Part shown: positions 16,794-26,315 of the stretch, in pieces
Layout: the number at the start of each line of letters is the position of its first letter
Numbering within the stretch: position 1 is the first letter of the stretch
Source of the DNA: Deltaproteobacteria bacterium
Lineage (GTDB): Bacteria > Myxococcota_A > UBA9160 > JAJDAL01
DNA: 64,000 nt
Direction of reading: 5' to 3'
Assembly: GCA_029261875.1 (NCBI GenBank)
Contig: JAJDAL010000034.1
Location: 21,066-85,065, forward strand
Made by a program: the position numbers and the translations under genes
Notes under the pieces: model-generated
What the model saw: the letters and a program-made list of their open reading frames with translations, nothing else
What the model was told of the DNA's origin: nothing
Database searches by the model: none

Positions 16794-18086
16794 CTAGCGC
16801 TTGAAGGGATCGGCGCGAACGATGGTCTCGTCGCGCCCGGGTCCCACGGAGATCAACTCCACGGGAATCCCCGCAAGCGTTTCGACGCGCTCCACGTAGC
16901 GTCGCGCCGCGTCGGGCAACGTCTCGAAACTGCGAACCCCCGTGATGTCCTCTTCGAATCCCGACATCGTTTCGAATACGGGTTCGGCGCGCACGATTTC
17001 GTCCAACGTCATGGGGAAGTCTTCGGTCAGTTTCCCGTCGACCCGGTACGCCGTGGCGATCTGCAACTCGCCGAAACCGCTCAACACATCGAGTTTGTTC
17101 ACCGCCAGACTCGTGTATCCGTTCACCGTCACGGATTCCCGCAGCATCACGGCGTCGAGCCAGCCGCAGCGGCGCTTGCGCCCGGTGGTGGCCCCGAATT
17201 CGTGCCCCGCCTTCTGCAAGCGTTCGCCCTGCTCGCCCATCATCTCGGTCGGAAACGGGCCACCGCCGACGCGCGTGGTGTACGCCTTGGTGATGCCGAG
17301 CACGCGTTCGATCTTCGTGGGACCGATTCCCGCACCGGTACACGCCGCGCCGGACACGCAATTCGACGACGTCACGTACGGGTAGGTCCCGTGGTCGATA
17401 TCGAGAAACGTCCCCTGGGCCCCTTCGAACAGCACGCTCTTGCGGTCGCGCAGCGCGCGATCGAGCAAGCGTCCGGCGTGATCGACGAACGGTTCGAGGT
17501 ATCGCCCCCATTCGATGGCCGCCTCGTAGAGGGCGTCCACGTCGACGGGATCCCAATTGAGATATTTCGTCAGTTCGAAATTCTTGAAGTCCGCAATCCG
17601 ATCGAGGGCCTCGCGCAGACTCCGCGGATCGAGCAGATCCGCCACGCGAATCCCGCGTCGCGCGACCTTGTCCTCGTAGGTGGGTCCAATCCCGCGGCCG
17701 GTCGTTCCGATGGCCTTGCGGGCGGTCTCCTCGCGCGCGAGGTCGAGTTGCTTGTGCCAGGGCAGGATCACGTGCGCGCGACCGGACACGCGAACCCGGG
17801 AAGGATCGCGGAGAATCCCGCGCTCCTTCAGGGCCTCGAGCTCCGAGATCAGCACTTCCGGGTCGACCACGACACCGGGTCCGATGACGTTGATGGTGCC
17901 CGGTTGCAAAATACCGGAAGGCACCACGTGGAGAACCGTCTGCTCGCCGTCTACCACGAGGGTGTGACCGGCGTTGTTCCCGCCGTGGAACCGAACCACC
18001 AGATCGGCTCGTGTCGCCAGCCAGTCGACGATCTTGCCTTTTCCTTCGTCGCCCCATTGAGCGCCTACAGCCACGAGTGTCGGCAT
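16794..18086 (-). CDS. purA: adenylosuccinate synthetase
   Basis: 430 residues, the usual bacterial length. VAVGAQWGDEGKGKIVDW is the GTP-binding opening with the catalytic Asp. GGNNAGHT and QGTFLDIDHGTYPYVTSSN are further signature blocks. It catalyses GTP-dependent condensation of IMP with aspartate in AMP synthesis. The ATG at 18086 lies two bases after the serA stop and has GGAG eight bases upstream (within the end of serA). Third gene of the aminotransferase-serA-purA operon. Confidence 0.97.
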   Translation of the reverse strand: MPTLVAVGAQWGDEGKGKIVDWLATRADLVVRFHGGNNAGHTLVVDGEQTVLHVVPSGILQPGTINVIGPGVVVDPEVLISELEALKERGILRDPSRVRVSGRAHVILPWHKQLDLAREETARKAIGTTGRGIGPTYEDKVARRGIRVADLLDPRSLREALDRIADFKNFELTKYLNWDPVDVDALYEAAIEWGRYLEPFVDHAGRLLDRALRDRKSVLFEGAQGTFLDIDHGTYPYVTSSNCVSGAACTGAGIGPTKIERVLGITKAYTTRVGGGPFPTEMMGEQGERLQKAGHEFGATTGRKRRCGWLDAVMLRESVTVNGYTSLAVNKLDVLSGFGELQIATAYRVDGKLTEDFPMTLDEIVRAEPVFETMSGFEEDITGVRSFETLPDAARRYVERVETLAGIPVELISVGPGRDETIVRADPFKR

Positions 18087-18088
18087 TT

Positions 18089-19669
18089 TTACAACTCCAC
18101 CAGTTGTGCAGAAATCATGTGAGGAAGCCCGCGCAGGCGCTCCATCACTCGCTCGTCGGGACATTGGTCGACATTGACCAACATTGCGGCTTCGGCGCGC
18201 TCCCGCACCAACGCCAGCTGCATACGCGAAATATTGATGCCCTCTTCGCCCAGAAAACCGCCGACGGCCCCCACCACGCCGGGTTCGTCGTGATTCTGGA
18301 TCAAGATCGTCGGGCCTTCGGGAATCGCCTCGAGCATGAAATCGTCGACGCGCACGATCCGCGGCTGCCCGCCGTGAAAGACCGCACCGGCGATCAAGCG
18401 ATCCACGCAACCGCGCACGCGCGTGGTGATCGTGCTGGCGAAATCCCGCGGGCGGCTGGCCTTGGATTCCACCACCTTGATGCCGCGCTCGCGCGCAATC
18501 ACCGGCGCGTTCACCATGTTGACCCGGTCACTCACGGATTCGAGTAGGCCCTTCAGGACGCTGACGGTAATCGGCGCCACGCGCAGGTCCGAGACGTCCC
18601 CCGCGTACTCGATTTCGATTTCTTCGATGGCGCCGGGACAGAGCTGACCCTGAAAACGTCCGAGCTTCTCGCCCAAACGGATGTAGGGACCGATTTGCTC
18701 CATCACCTCGACGGACACCGACGGCATGTTGACGGCGTTGCGCACGATTCCGGTGAGTAGAAAGTCGCGCACCTGTTCCGCCACGGCGATGGAAACGTTG
18801 ACCTGCGCCTGTTCGGTCGAAGCGCCGAGATGAGGTGTGCAAATCACCTTCGGGTGAGCGATCAACGGGTGATCCGCCGGCGGCGGTTCGTCGACGAATA
18901 CGTCGAGCCCGGCGCCGCCCACGCGCCCGTCCTCGAGGGCCTCGAGCAGAGCCGTCTCGTCGACGATTCCGCCCCGCGCGGCGTTGATGATCAGAACCCC
19001 GGGCTTGGTCTTCGTGAACGCCTCCTTGCCAAGGAACCCGAGGGTGTCCTTGGTGCGGGGAACGTGCACACTGATGACATCGGAACGGGCGAGCAGGTCC
19101 TCGACACCCACGAGTTCGATGTCGAGGTTGACCGCGACCTCCGGAGCGATGTGGGGGTCGTGCGCGATCACCTTCATCGCCAAACCCTGAGCGCGCAGCG
19201 CGACGATGCGACCGATATTCCCGATCCCCACCACACCCAATGTGCGGTTGTAGAGTTCGAGTCCGGAAAATTTCCCCTTGTCCCAACGCCCCTCCTTCAT
19301 GGAGGCCGTGGCCTGGGGGATGTGGCGCGCAAGGGCAACCATCAGCGCGATGGCGTGTTCTGCGGTGGTGATGTTGTTGCCTTCGGGCGTGTTCAAGATC
19401 GCGATGCCGCGGTTGGTGGCGGCCTCGATATCGACGTTGTCGACGCCGATGCCCGCGCGGCCCACTACGCGCAGCTTGTTCGCGTGGGCAATCACTTCCG
19501 CGGTGACTTTCGTCCCGCTGCGGATCACCAGACCGTCCACGTCCGCGATCGCTTCGAGCAGCTCCGCGGGCGACAGGCCGGGTCGATTGATGACCTCGAT
19601 GCCCGCCGCGTTCTCGAGGACTTCGAGTCCCTGGGCGGCCAGGCGATCGGATACCAAAACTTGGGTCAT
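18089..19669 (-). CDS. serA: D-3-phosphoglycerate dehydrogenase
   Basis: 526 residues, the long serA type. Catalytic domain: GRAGIGVDNVDIEAATNRG. NAD fold: TLGVVGIGNIGRIVA, with the catalytic His in CTPHLGAST. Intervening allosteric domain: about residues 315-450. C-terminal ACT domain: EPGVVGAVGGFLGEEGINI. It performs the first step of serine synthesis from 3-phosphoglycerate and is probably inhibited by serine through the ACT domain. GGAGAA precedes the ATG. The aminotransferase 36 bp upstream probably supplies the next step. Confidence 0.97.
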   Translation of the reverse strand: MTQVLVSDRLAAQGLEVLENAAGIEVINRPGLSPAELLEAIADVDGLVIRSGTKVTAEVIAHANKLRVVGRAGIGVDNVDIEAATNRGIAILNTPEGNNITTAEHAIALMVALARHIPQATASMKEGRWDKGKFSGLELYNRTLGVVGIGNIGRIVALRAQGLAMKVIAHDPHIAPEVAVNLDIELVGVEDLLARSDVISVHVPRTKDTLGFLGKEAFTKTKPGVLIINAARGGIVDETALLEALEDGRVGGAGLDVFVDEPPPADHPLIAHPKVICTPHLGASTEQAQVNVSIAVAEQVRDFLLTGIVRNAVNMPSVSVEVMEQIGPYIRLGEKLGRFQGQLCPGAIEEIEIEYAGDVSDLRVAPITVSVLKGLLESVSDRVNMVNAPVIARERGIKVVESKASRPRDFASTITTRVRGCVDRLIAGAVFHGGQPRIVRVDDFMLEAIPEGPTILIQNHDEPGVVGAVGGFLGEEGINISRMQLALVRERAEAAMLVNVDQCPDERVMERLRGLPHMISAQLVEL

Positions 19670-19705
19670 GGGATTCTCCGAGAAGGGAAAAAGGGGTGCC
19701 GACGG

Positions 19706-20848
19706 CTATCCGCGCAGCAATTCGGTGGCCTTGACCACGCCTTCTCCAGTCTTACCGGAGAAGCCGAGTGCGGACAGAGCCATCTCGACGGCCGCGACGG
19801 CCGTGATGGCGTCGAACCGATCGTAATAACCCAGGTGCGCGATTCGGAAGATCTTACCTTTGAACTTGCCTTGACCCTCGGCGACGTTGATTCCGAGCTC
19901 GTCGCGCAAATAGGCGCGCAGCTTGGGACCTTCGATTCCATCCGGTACGAAGACCGCCGTCAGCGCCGCGCTCGGCGAATCCGGTGCCACCAAGTCGAGT
20001 CCGATGGCACGCATGGCTTCGCGGGTCGCGTGGGCGATCTGTTCCGTTCGCGCCCAGGTCCCCTCGAGCCCCTCCTCGTCGAGAATGATCTTGAGGGATT
20101 CTTCGAGTCCCATCAGTAGCGAGATCGCCGGCGTCCAGGCGGACTGATTGCCTTCGATCACCCCCAATTCACCGGCGAGGTCGAAGTAGAAACGCGGGCA
20201 ACGCGCCTCTTTCATGAACCGCTGGGCGCGCTCGGAAAGTGCGACGAATGCCAATCCCGGCGGCAGCATGAAGGACTTCTGGGAACCCGAAACCACGACG
20301 TCGAGTCCCCATTTATCCATGGGAAGGTCATAGACACCCACCGCCGTAATCCCGTCGACGACGATCACGCAATCATCGCGCCGGTGAACCAAATCGGCGA
20401 TCTCGCGAACCGGGTGACTCGCACCAGTGCTGGTTTCACTCGCCTGTAGATAAACCGCGCGAATATCCGGATTGGCATCGAGGGCCGCCTTCACGGCTTG
20501 CGGATCCGCCCCGCTTCCCCATTCGACATCGATACACGTGGTGCGCACGTCGTAGCGCGCACAGATTTCCGCCCAGCGTTCTCCGAACTTTCCACCGCGA
20601 ATCACCAACGCGTGATCGCCCGGGGAAAGCAGATTCGAAACCGCCGCGTCCATGCCACCGGTGCCCGTACTGGCGAGCATCACCACGGGCTGGTCGGTCT
20701 GGAAGACGCGCTTGAGACCCAGCCGACAGGCTTCGAAGGTCGGCTGAAAGGCCGCGGTCCGGTGATGCGGGAGCGCTTGCGCCATGGCGAGGCGCACGCG
20801 GTCCGGAACCGGAACCGGACCCGGTTGAAACAGTCGGGTTTTGAGCAC
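19706..20848 (-). CDS. class-V aminotransferase (Ser-pyruvate/Ala-glyoxylate type), probable phosphoserine pathway
   Basis: 380 residues from the GTG at 20848, chosen because GGAG lies six bases upstream and the protein then opens LKTRLFQPGPVPVPDRVR, the family norm. PLP lysine: VSGSQKSFMLPPG. The cofactor Asp is in VIVVDGITAVG. The sequence belongs to the PucG/SGAT branch of fold-type-I class V enzymes, not the SerC branch. Pairing with serA suggests that it transaminates 3-phosphohydroxypyruvate, as proposed for similar gene pairs in other lineages; glyoxylate or pyruvate are alternatives. Confidence 0.85.
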   Translation of the reverse strand: MLKTRLFQPGPVPVPDRVRLAMAQALPHHRTAAFQPTFEACRLGLKRVFQTDQPVVMLASTGTGGMDAAVSNLLSPGDHALVIRGGKFGERWAEICARYDVRTTCIDVEWGSGADPQAVKAALDANPDIRAVYLQASETSTGASHPVREIADLVHRRDDCVIVVDGITAVGVYDLPMDKWGLDVVVSGSQKSFMLPPGLAFVALSERAQRFMKEARCPRFYFDLAGELGVIEGNQSAWTPAISLLMGLEESLKIILDEEGLEGTWARTEQIAHATREAMRAIGLDLVAPDSPSAALTAVFVPDGIEGPKLRAYLRDELGINVAEGQGKFKGKIFRIAHLGYYDRFDAITAVAAVEMALSALGFSGKTGEGVVKATELLRG

Positions 20849-21089
20849 GTGTCGCTCCAGGGGGGCCCCGGGTCCCTCGCGGTCCACGGTCCTCGCAGGA
20901 CGGGGTACTAAGGGGGCTAACCCATCGAATTGCCGGGAAAAAACCGAGGAGAAAATGTGCCGGAGTGGGTCCCGGGTGTCAACGCATCGACGGCGATCTT
21001 GCCTGGCGTTCGCAGGACACCCCCTTCCCGGCCCGAGAACGGCTGAAATCGCGATCCCGAGCTAGCTTCCGCCGCCGAAAGGAGTCCGT

Positions 21090-22367
21090 TTGTCGATCCA
21101 TCTCGCAGAGCAGCCCGTCGCCACCCGGGGACCCATCGACGCGGACGTCCAAGTGCCGGGATCGAAGAGCATCACCAATCGGGCGCTGGTGACCGCGGGC
21201 CTGGCGGCGGGAACCAGCCGCCTGCTGCGCCCGCTCGAGAGCGACGACACCCGGGTCATGCGCGAGGCCTGGTGCGCCCTGGGCGCGCGGATTCATGCGG
21301 GGGGCGAGGTCTGGACCGTCGAAGGCTGCGGGGGCGTTCCGCAAGCGCCGAAAGCTCCGCTTTGGGCCGAGAACTCCGGCACCACCGCGCGCTTCCTGAC
21401 CGCGGTCGCGACCCTATGCAACGGTCCGGTGGTGGTCGACGGCGTCGGGCGAATGCGCGAGAGACCCATCCGCGAGCTGGTCGACGCCCTGGTCCAACTG
21501 GGTGGGACGGCGTCCATCGAAGGCAACGACGGCTGCCCGCCGGTGCGAATCGAAGGCGGCGGACTCCCCGGCGGTACGGCGATCGTCGACGGACGGCGCA
21601 GTAGTCAATTCGTATCCGCCTTGCTGCTCGCGGCCCCCTACGCGAAACACGATGTCACCCTGAGTTTCGCCAACGGTGTTCTGGTTTCGCGACCCTACGT
21701 GGACCTGACCCTGCAAGTGATGCGCTCCTTCGGAGCGGAAGCGGATTGGTATGGCGCGGGTCTGCGCGCAAAAGCCGGAGCCCCGTACCGGGCACGCGAA
21801 TTCGCGATCGAGGCCGACGCGTCGGCGGCCGCCTATGCGTTCGGTGCTTGCGCGATTGCGGGGGGTCGCGTTCGCGTGGAGGGAATCCCCAAGCAATCCC
21901 TGCAAGCCGATCTCGCCTTCGCGGACGCCCTCGTTGAAATGGGATGCAGCTTGACTCGAGGGGGCGATTTCCTGGAGCTTCGCGCACCGACCGGAGGCCT
22001 GCGCGGGATCGACATCGACATGAACCCCATGCCCGACGCCGCGCTCGCGATGGCGGTGGTCGCCCTGTTCGCCAAAGGCAAAACCCACATTCGCAATCTC
22101 GGAACCTTGCGGGTCAAGGAAACGGACCGGCTGACAGCACTCACCCGTGAACTCGCCAAGCTCGGCGCCCGGGCGCAGGTCGAGGACGACGATCTGGAGA
22201 TCGAGCCCGGCCCGCTGGCGGGCGCGGCCATCGATACCTACGACGACCACCGAATGGCAATGGCCTTTTCCCTCGCTGGCTTGCGGGTGCCGGACGTCGT
22301 GATTCGCGACCCGGGTTGCGTAAGCAAGACCTGGCCGGATTACTTTTCCTGGCTCGAGCGTCTCTAA
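21090..22367 (+). CDS. aroA: 3-phosphoshikimate 1-carboxyvinyltransferase (EPSP synthase)
   Basis: 425 residues. The PEP/shikimate sites PGSKSITNRALV, ENSGTTARFLTAV, DGRRSSQFVSALL, LRVKETDRLTAL and DTYDDHRMAMAF are all intact. It makes EPSP from shikimate-3-phosphate and PEP in aromatic amino-acid synthesis. TTG start at 21090 with AAAGGAG six bases upstream. It stands as a single gene, divergent from the serine operon. Confidence 0.96.
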   Translation: MSIHLAEQPVATRGPIDADVQVPGSKSITNRALVTAGLAAGTSRLLRPLESDDTRVMREAWCALGARIHAGGEVWTVEGCGGVPQAPKAPLWAENSGTTARFLTAVATLCNGPVVVDGVGRMRERPIRELVDALVQLGGTASIEGNDGCPPVRIEGGGLPGGTAIVDGRRSSQFVSALLLAAPYAKHDVTLSFANGVLVSRPYVDLTLQVMRSFGAEADWYGAGLRAKAGAPYRAREFAIEADASAAAYAFGACAIAGGRVRVEGIPKQSLQADLAFADALVEMGCSLTRGGDFLELRAPTGGLRGIDIDMNPMPDAALAMAVVALFAKGKTHIRNLGTLRVKETDRLTALTRELAKLGARAQVEDDDLEIEPGPLAGAAIDTYDDHRMAMAFSLAGLRVPDVVIRDPGCVSKTWPDYFSWLERL

Positions 22368-22410
22368 GGGTGGCGGGGAATGGATGCGCGTGGAGGAGAA
22401 GCGGTTGAGG

Positions 22411-22641
22411 CTAGACCCCCGAAGCGTCGCGCAGCTCCTTGGGCCGGCGGCGACCGAAGAAGCGCCTGGGGCTGGCGGACAGTTTGTCGGCCGTGATGGT
22501 GGTGTGTCGCACTTCGCCGGCTGGGCGACCCTCCGCACAAGCCGTGCTGCAATACCAGGTTTCCGCGTATCGAACCGAAGCCAACCCCAGCAGTTCGCGA
22601 CAGACCGCGCAGGACCCACTATAAGGACGTCGTTGTTCCAT
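22411..22641 (-). CDS. small four-Cys putative zinc-binding protein
   Basis: 76 residues (MEQRRPYSG...). Two Cys pairs, CAVC and CSTAC, are spaced about 20 residues apart, like a small zinc knuckle, followed by a basic tail rich in Arg (RRFFGRRRPKE). No family recognised. It sits between aroA and the ABC operon in opposite orientation. The start is the ATG at 22639-22641; a longer frame upstream is less convincing. Coding status rests on the Cys pattern and is moderate. Confidence 0.45.
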   Translation of the reverse strand: MEQRRPYSGSCAVCRELLGLASVRYAETWYCSTACAEGRPAGEVRHTTITADKLSASPRRFFGRRRPKELRDASGV

Positions 22642-22778
22642 GGCCTCGCAATGTATGGACCCGGCGCGAACCCAGCAAGGCGGGGAAACCCGGATTTTTC
22701 GGGGGGAAACCCCGGATTCGTTGAATCGACGCCGTGTGCCCGCGCATCTCACACTCAGGGCCAGGAGTCTTCTGGGAA

Positions 22779-23519
22779 ATGACCGAGTCCGCCGTTGCGA
22801 GTGGGGCCACCGTCGTGGCCGAGGATCTGACCCGGCGCTTCGGGGATCAACTCGCCGTCGATCGTCTCTGCCTGTCGATCCGAGCCGGCGAGACCTTCGG
22901 ATTGCTGGGCGCCAATGGGGCGGGAAAGACGACCTTCATTCGCATGGTCACGGGCTACCTGCTTCCGACTTCGGGACGCGTGGAGGTCAGCGGCGCCTCT
23001 CCCGTCACAGATCCCAAGACCGTTCACCGCGCCTTGGGGCACGCGGCCGAAACTTCGCGCCTCTACCCGGATTTGCGCGTTCGCGGCTTTCTTCGCTTCA
23101 TCGGCGCCGCGCGCGGACTGCAGGGCACGGTGCTCGAAAGCGCCCTCGAACGAACCCTTGCGGATTTCGACCTCGCCCCCGTGGCCCGTCGTCGGATTGG
23201 AAACCTCTCGAAGGGCTACCAACAGCGTGTGTCCCTCGCTCAGGCCTTCCTTCACGATCCCGCACTCTTGATCGTCGACGAACCCACCAGTGGACTCGAT
23301 CCGTTGCAGCGCGCCGAAGTCCACGCGGTACTCGCGCGCGCCAAAGGTCGGCGAACGGTTTTGCTCTGTACCCACGACCTCGACGAAGCCCGCAGCTTGT
23401 GTGACCGCGTCGCGGTCCTCCACCAGGGCCTCCTCACCGCCCTGGGGACCACCGAGGAAGTGCTGGGCCGCGGCGATCCCCTCGCGTTGTTCCGAGGACC
23501 CGCCGGAGGATCTTCGTGA
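22779..23519 (+). CDS. ABC transporter ATP-binding protein (GldA/NosF type)
   Basis: 246 residues. Walker A GANGAGKTTFIRM, signature LSKGYQQRVSLAQA, Walker B LLIVDEPTSGLDP and the H-loop CTHDLDEA are intact. It energises the permease encoded immediately downstream (GTGA overlap). The substrate is unknown. The layout ATPase, permease, then a GldG-like auxiliary protein matches Gld-type and related exporters, in which the third protein is not a transporter subunit of known activity. Confidence 0.92.
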   Translation: MTESAVASGATVVAEDLTRRFGDQLAVDRLCLSIRAGETFGLLGANGAGKTTFIRMVTGYLLPTSGRVEVSGASPVTDPKTVHRALGHAAETSRLYPDLRVRGFLRFIGAARGLQGTVLESALERTLADFDLAPVARRRIGNLSKGYQQRVSLAQAFLHDPALLIVDEPTSGLDPLQRAEVHAVLARAKGRRTVLLCTHDLDEARSLCDRVAVLHQGLLTALGTTEEVLGRGDPLALFRGPAGGSS

Positions 23520-24304
23520 GACCCCTCATGGCGCTCGTGCGCAAAGAACTCGTCGTTCTGTTCGGATCACCGGTCGCCTACGTGACCCTGACCCTGGTGG
23601 CGCTCGTCACCGCCCTGCTCTTCTTCGACCACCTGCGCGTCTACAACCAGATTCTGTTCCTGTACACCAGCACCGTCATGGGCGGATTCGAATCGGGAAC
23701 CGTGCCGGGACATTTCAACCTGCAGGACCAGGTGTTCGTACCGTTGATGGAGCAACTCGGATTGACGCTGGTGGGCGTCATCCCGCTCGTGACCATGCGG
23801 GTCTTCTCCGAAGAAAAGGAGCGCGGCACCGAGGAATTGCTGATGACGACATTGCTGACACCGCACCAAATCGTGGTGGGCAAGTTCGTCGCGACCTATC
23901 TCTTCGTGTCCTTGATGCTGGCAGTCAGCTTCATCTACCCGGTGACCTCCGTCGTGTACGCGGGTCTCGGGGAGCAACACATTGCGGCGGTGTTTCTCGG
24001 ATTGCTGGCGCTCGGATGTGGCCTGTCGTCGATCGGGCTCGCGTGTTCCGCGTTCTCGACCAACCAACTGGTCGCCGCGATCTCCGCCTACGCGGTCGCT
24101 TTCGTGTTCTACGATTTTGCCTGGGCGGGCTCTTTCGTCAACGAAACCGTCGCGTCGTTCCTCGACGCCATTTCGATCAACCCGCGTTTCCGCCCCTTCG
24201 CCGAAGGGCTGGTCGCGCTCGAAGACGTGGTCTACTTCGCTGGGATGGCCGCCATCGCCTACGCGTTGGCGCGCCTCTCTCTCGAATGGGTTCGGGTGCG
24301 CTGA
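23516..24304 (+). CDS. ABC-2 type permease (GldF-like)
   Basis: 262 residues and about six membrane helices. MRVFSEEKERGTEELLMTT is the conserved cytosolic coupling segment of ABC-2 permeases. GTG start overlapping the ATPase stop, with GGAGG upstream. It pairs with the ATPase and with the GldG-like protein encoded two bases downstream. Probable role: export or membrane assembly; not necessarily gliding. Confidence 0.9.
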   Translation: MRPLMALVRKELVVLFGSPVAYVTLTLVALVTALLFFDHLRVYNQILFLYTSTVMGGFESGTVPGHFNLQDQVFVPLMEQLGLTLVGVIPLVTMRVFSEEKERGTEELLMTTLLTPHQIVVGKFVATYLFVSLMLAVSFIYPVTSVVYAGLGEQHIAAVFLGLLALGCGLSSIGLACSAFSTNQLVAAISAYAVAFVFYDFAWAGSFVNETVASFLDAISINPRFRPFAEGLVALEDVVYFAGMAAIAYALARLSLEWVRVR

Positions 24305-24306
24305 GC

Positions 24307-25824
24307 GTGAGGGAACTCGCACTCGCCGGCACCATCGCCATCGCGTTCGGCCTGGGGTCCTACTATGCCACCGACGAATTCGGGCGTTTCGGCGGCCTGA
24401 ACCTGGCGATCGGAAGCGTTGCGCTGCTGATCGCGCTGATCGGCCGGGTGCGTCGGTTCCGCGGCCTCGGTTCTTCGGTGTCGCGTCGCGCGCTCGCCCC
24501 GCAGATCCTTTTGCTCGTGCTCGTCTGCGCGGGTTCGATCCTGGCCGAGCGTTTGGCCGACCGCGCGGGGATTCAATTCGACGCATCGACCGATCAGCGC
24601 TTCGATCCCGCACCCGCCACCCGGGAAGCGCTCGCGCGAATCGAAGGGGAGGTTCGCGTCACGCTCTTCTTCGAACCCTTCGACCCGCGCGCTCGCCGCA
24701 CGCGCCTGATGCTCGACACGTTGGCGCGACTCGGCCCGCTACAGATCGAAGAACTCGCCGTCGACCAGGCGGAAGCGGAGCTCGATCGCTTCGGCGTCAG
24801 CAGTGCGAACAGCGTGGTTCTCGAGCGCGGTGCGCAATTCGAAGTGGTCGAGCGCCCCACCGAGGGATCCCTGCTCGAAGGCCTGCTCCGACTCGAGAAT
24901 CGCGTGTCCCAGACCTTGTATGTGGCCCTGGGCGAAGGCGAAGGCGACATGACGGACGGGGGAGACCTGGGCTTCGCGGGCCTCGCCAGCGCGCTCTCGA
25001 CGGAGGGATACGAGATTCGCGGACTCGTCACGTCTGCAATTCGCGAAATTCCCGCGGATGCGGCGGGGATCGTCATCGTGGCGCCTCGACGGCGTCTACG
25101 CGCAGAAGCCCTAACGGCACTCGCGACCTATCTCGACACGGGAGGCCGACTCATCGCCCTGCTCGAACCGGGTTACGAGACCGGGCTCGAACCGCTGCTC
25201 GAACGATATGGCTTCGGATTGCCCCCGGCAGCCGTCGTCGATCCCGCCTCGGGCCCGGTGGAAGGACTCCCGGACCATACGAGCCCCCTGGTTTCGAGTT
25301 ACGCCCAACACCCGGCGACGGCCGGACTCTCTCAGCGCACCATGGCCCTGCTCCCCGGCGCCCGTCCGGTCTTCGCCTTGCGCAAACCCCGCCCGGAAGA
25401 TCACCTGTCGGGTCTGGCATTTTCGAGCCACCTCAGCTGGCTCTGGGATCGCGACCGCCCCATCGACGGCCACGCCAAGCCCGCGCGCGCGCCGGGCACC
25501 CCGGTTCGCCCCCATTCCATGAGCGCTGCGGGTCGCTATCCGCGCCCGCAGGGCGAGACCCGCATCGTGGTTTTCGGCGACAGCGATTTCGCACGCAACG
25601 CGTACTTGCGCAGCCTCTACAATCTCGACCTGATCGTGAACGCCGTGCATTGGGTCACGGCGAGCGAAGAGCGCATCACTCTGCGCCCCAAGGTCTTCAC
25701 ACCCACCCAAGAACCGCTACCGCCCGAATACGCGCTGCGGATGCTCTACGGCGTCGGATTGCTGGTTCCGGAAATTCTGTTGATTTGCGGCGCCATCGTC
25801 TGGCTGCGCAAACGCAGCGCCTAG
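24307..25824 (+). CDS. GldG-like auxiliary protein of ABC system
   Basis: 505 residues from a GTG at 24307 directly after the permease stop. There are three N-terminal membrane helices (about residues 5-90), a large periplasmic GldG/IFT52-like region (VRVTLFFEPFDPRAR, LATYLDTGGRLIALLEPG, IVVFGDSDFARNAYLRSL), and one C-terminal helix before LRKRSA. This is the standard architecture of GldG-type proteins fused to their anchor. The periplasmic part probably binds a ligand or the exported material. Function unknown outside Bacteroidota. Confidence 0.85.
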   Translation: MRELALAGTIAIAFGLGSYYATDEFGRFGGLNLAIGSVALLIALIGRVRRFRGLGSSVSRRALAPQILLLVLVCAGSILAERLADRAGIQFDASTDQRFDPAPATREALARIEGEVRVTLFFEPFDPRARRTRLMLDTLARLGPLQIEELAVDQAEAELDRFGVSSANSVVLERGAQFEVVERPTEGSLLEGLLRLENRVSQTLYVALGEGEGDMTDGGDLGFAGLASALSTEGYEIRGLVTSAIREIPADAAGIVIVAPRRRLRAEALTALATYLDTGGRLIALLEPGYETGLEPLLERYGFGLPPAAVVDPASGPVEGLPDHTSPLVSSYAQHPATAGLSQRTMALLPGARPVFALRKPRPEDHLSGLAFSSHLSWLWDRDRPIDGHAKPARAPGTPVRPHSMSAAGRYPRPQGETRIVVFGDSDFARNAYLRSLYNLDLIVNAVHWVTASEERITLRPKVFTPTQEPLPPEYALRMLYGVGLLVPEILLICGAIVWLRKRSA

Positions 25825-25880
25825 GCGCGCCGAAGGCGAGGGGATGCTTGGGCGTCGGGTGACCCGCTCGGGTCCCCTTC

Positions 25881-26309
25881 CTAATTCTCGGCGACGGGCT
25901 TCGTGGCGAGGGCGATGCCTTCGGCACCGACTTGCTGCGCCACGTCGAGAATGTTCACCGCTTTGCCGAGCAGGACGCGGTGGTCGCCGCGCAAGATCAC
26001 GACCTTTTCGCGGGCGTTCTCCAAGGCGGCCGAAAGCACCTCCGCCAGGTTTTCTTCGGCGATCACTTCATCATTGACTTGGATTTCACCCTCGGCCGTC
26101 ACCGTCACGTTGACCCCCGCCGGCGTTTGATCCGACTCGACGGCACTGGGCAGATCGACGTTCTTGCCCTGGCTGTCGATGATGGTGGTGGTCACCATGA
26201 AGATGATCAGCAGAACGAGAAAGACGTCCGTGAGCGGAGTGATGTTGATCTCGGCAAAGATCGCATCGTCTTCGTTGTCGTCGCCGCCCGGGAGACTCGT
26301 AATCGCCAT
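25881..26309 (-). CDS. ExbD/TolR-family proton-channel subunit
   Basis: 142 residues with one membrane helix (LTDVFLVLLIIFMVTTT) containing the essential Asp, followed by a periplasmic ExbD domain. The N-terminus IFAEINITPLTDV is the family signature. It follows the ExbB-like gene by six bases. The pair should form the proton-driven motor that powers the TonB-like protein encoded divergently. Confidence 0.93.
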   Translation of the reverse strand: MAITSLPGGDDNEDDAIFAEINITPLTDVFLVLLIIFMVTTTIIDSQGKNVDLPSAVESDQTPAGVNVTVTAEGEIQVNDEVIAEENLAEVLSAALENAREKVVILRGDHRVLLGKAVNILDVAQQVGAEGIALATKPVAEN

Positions 26310-26315
26310 GGCGAA

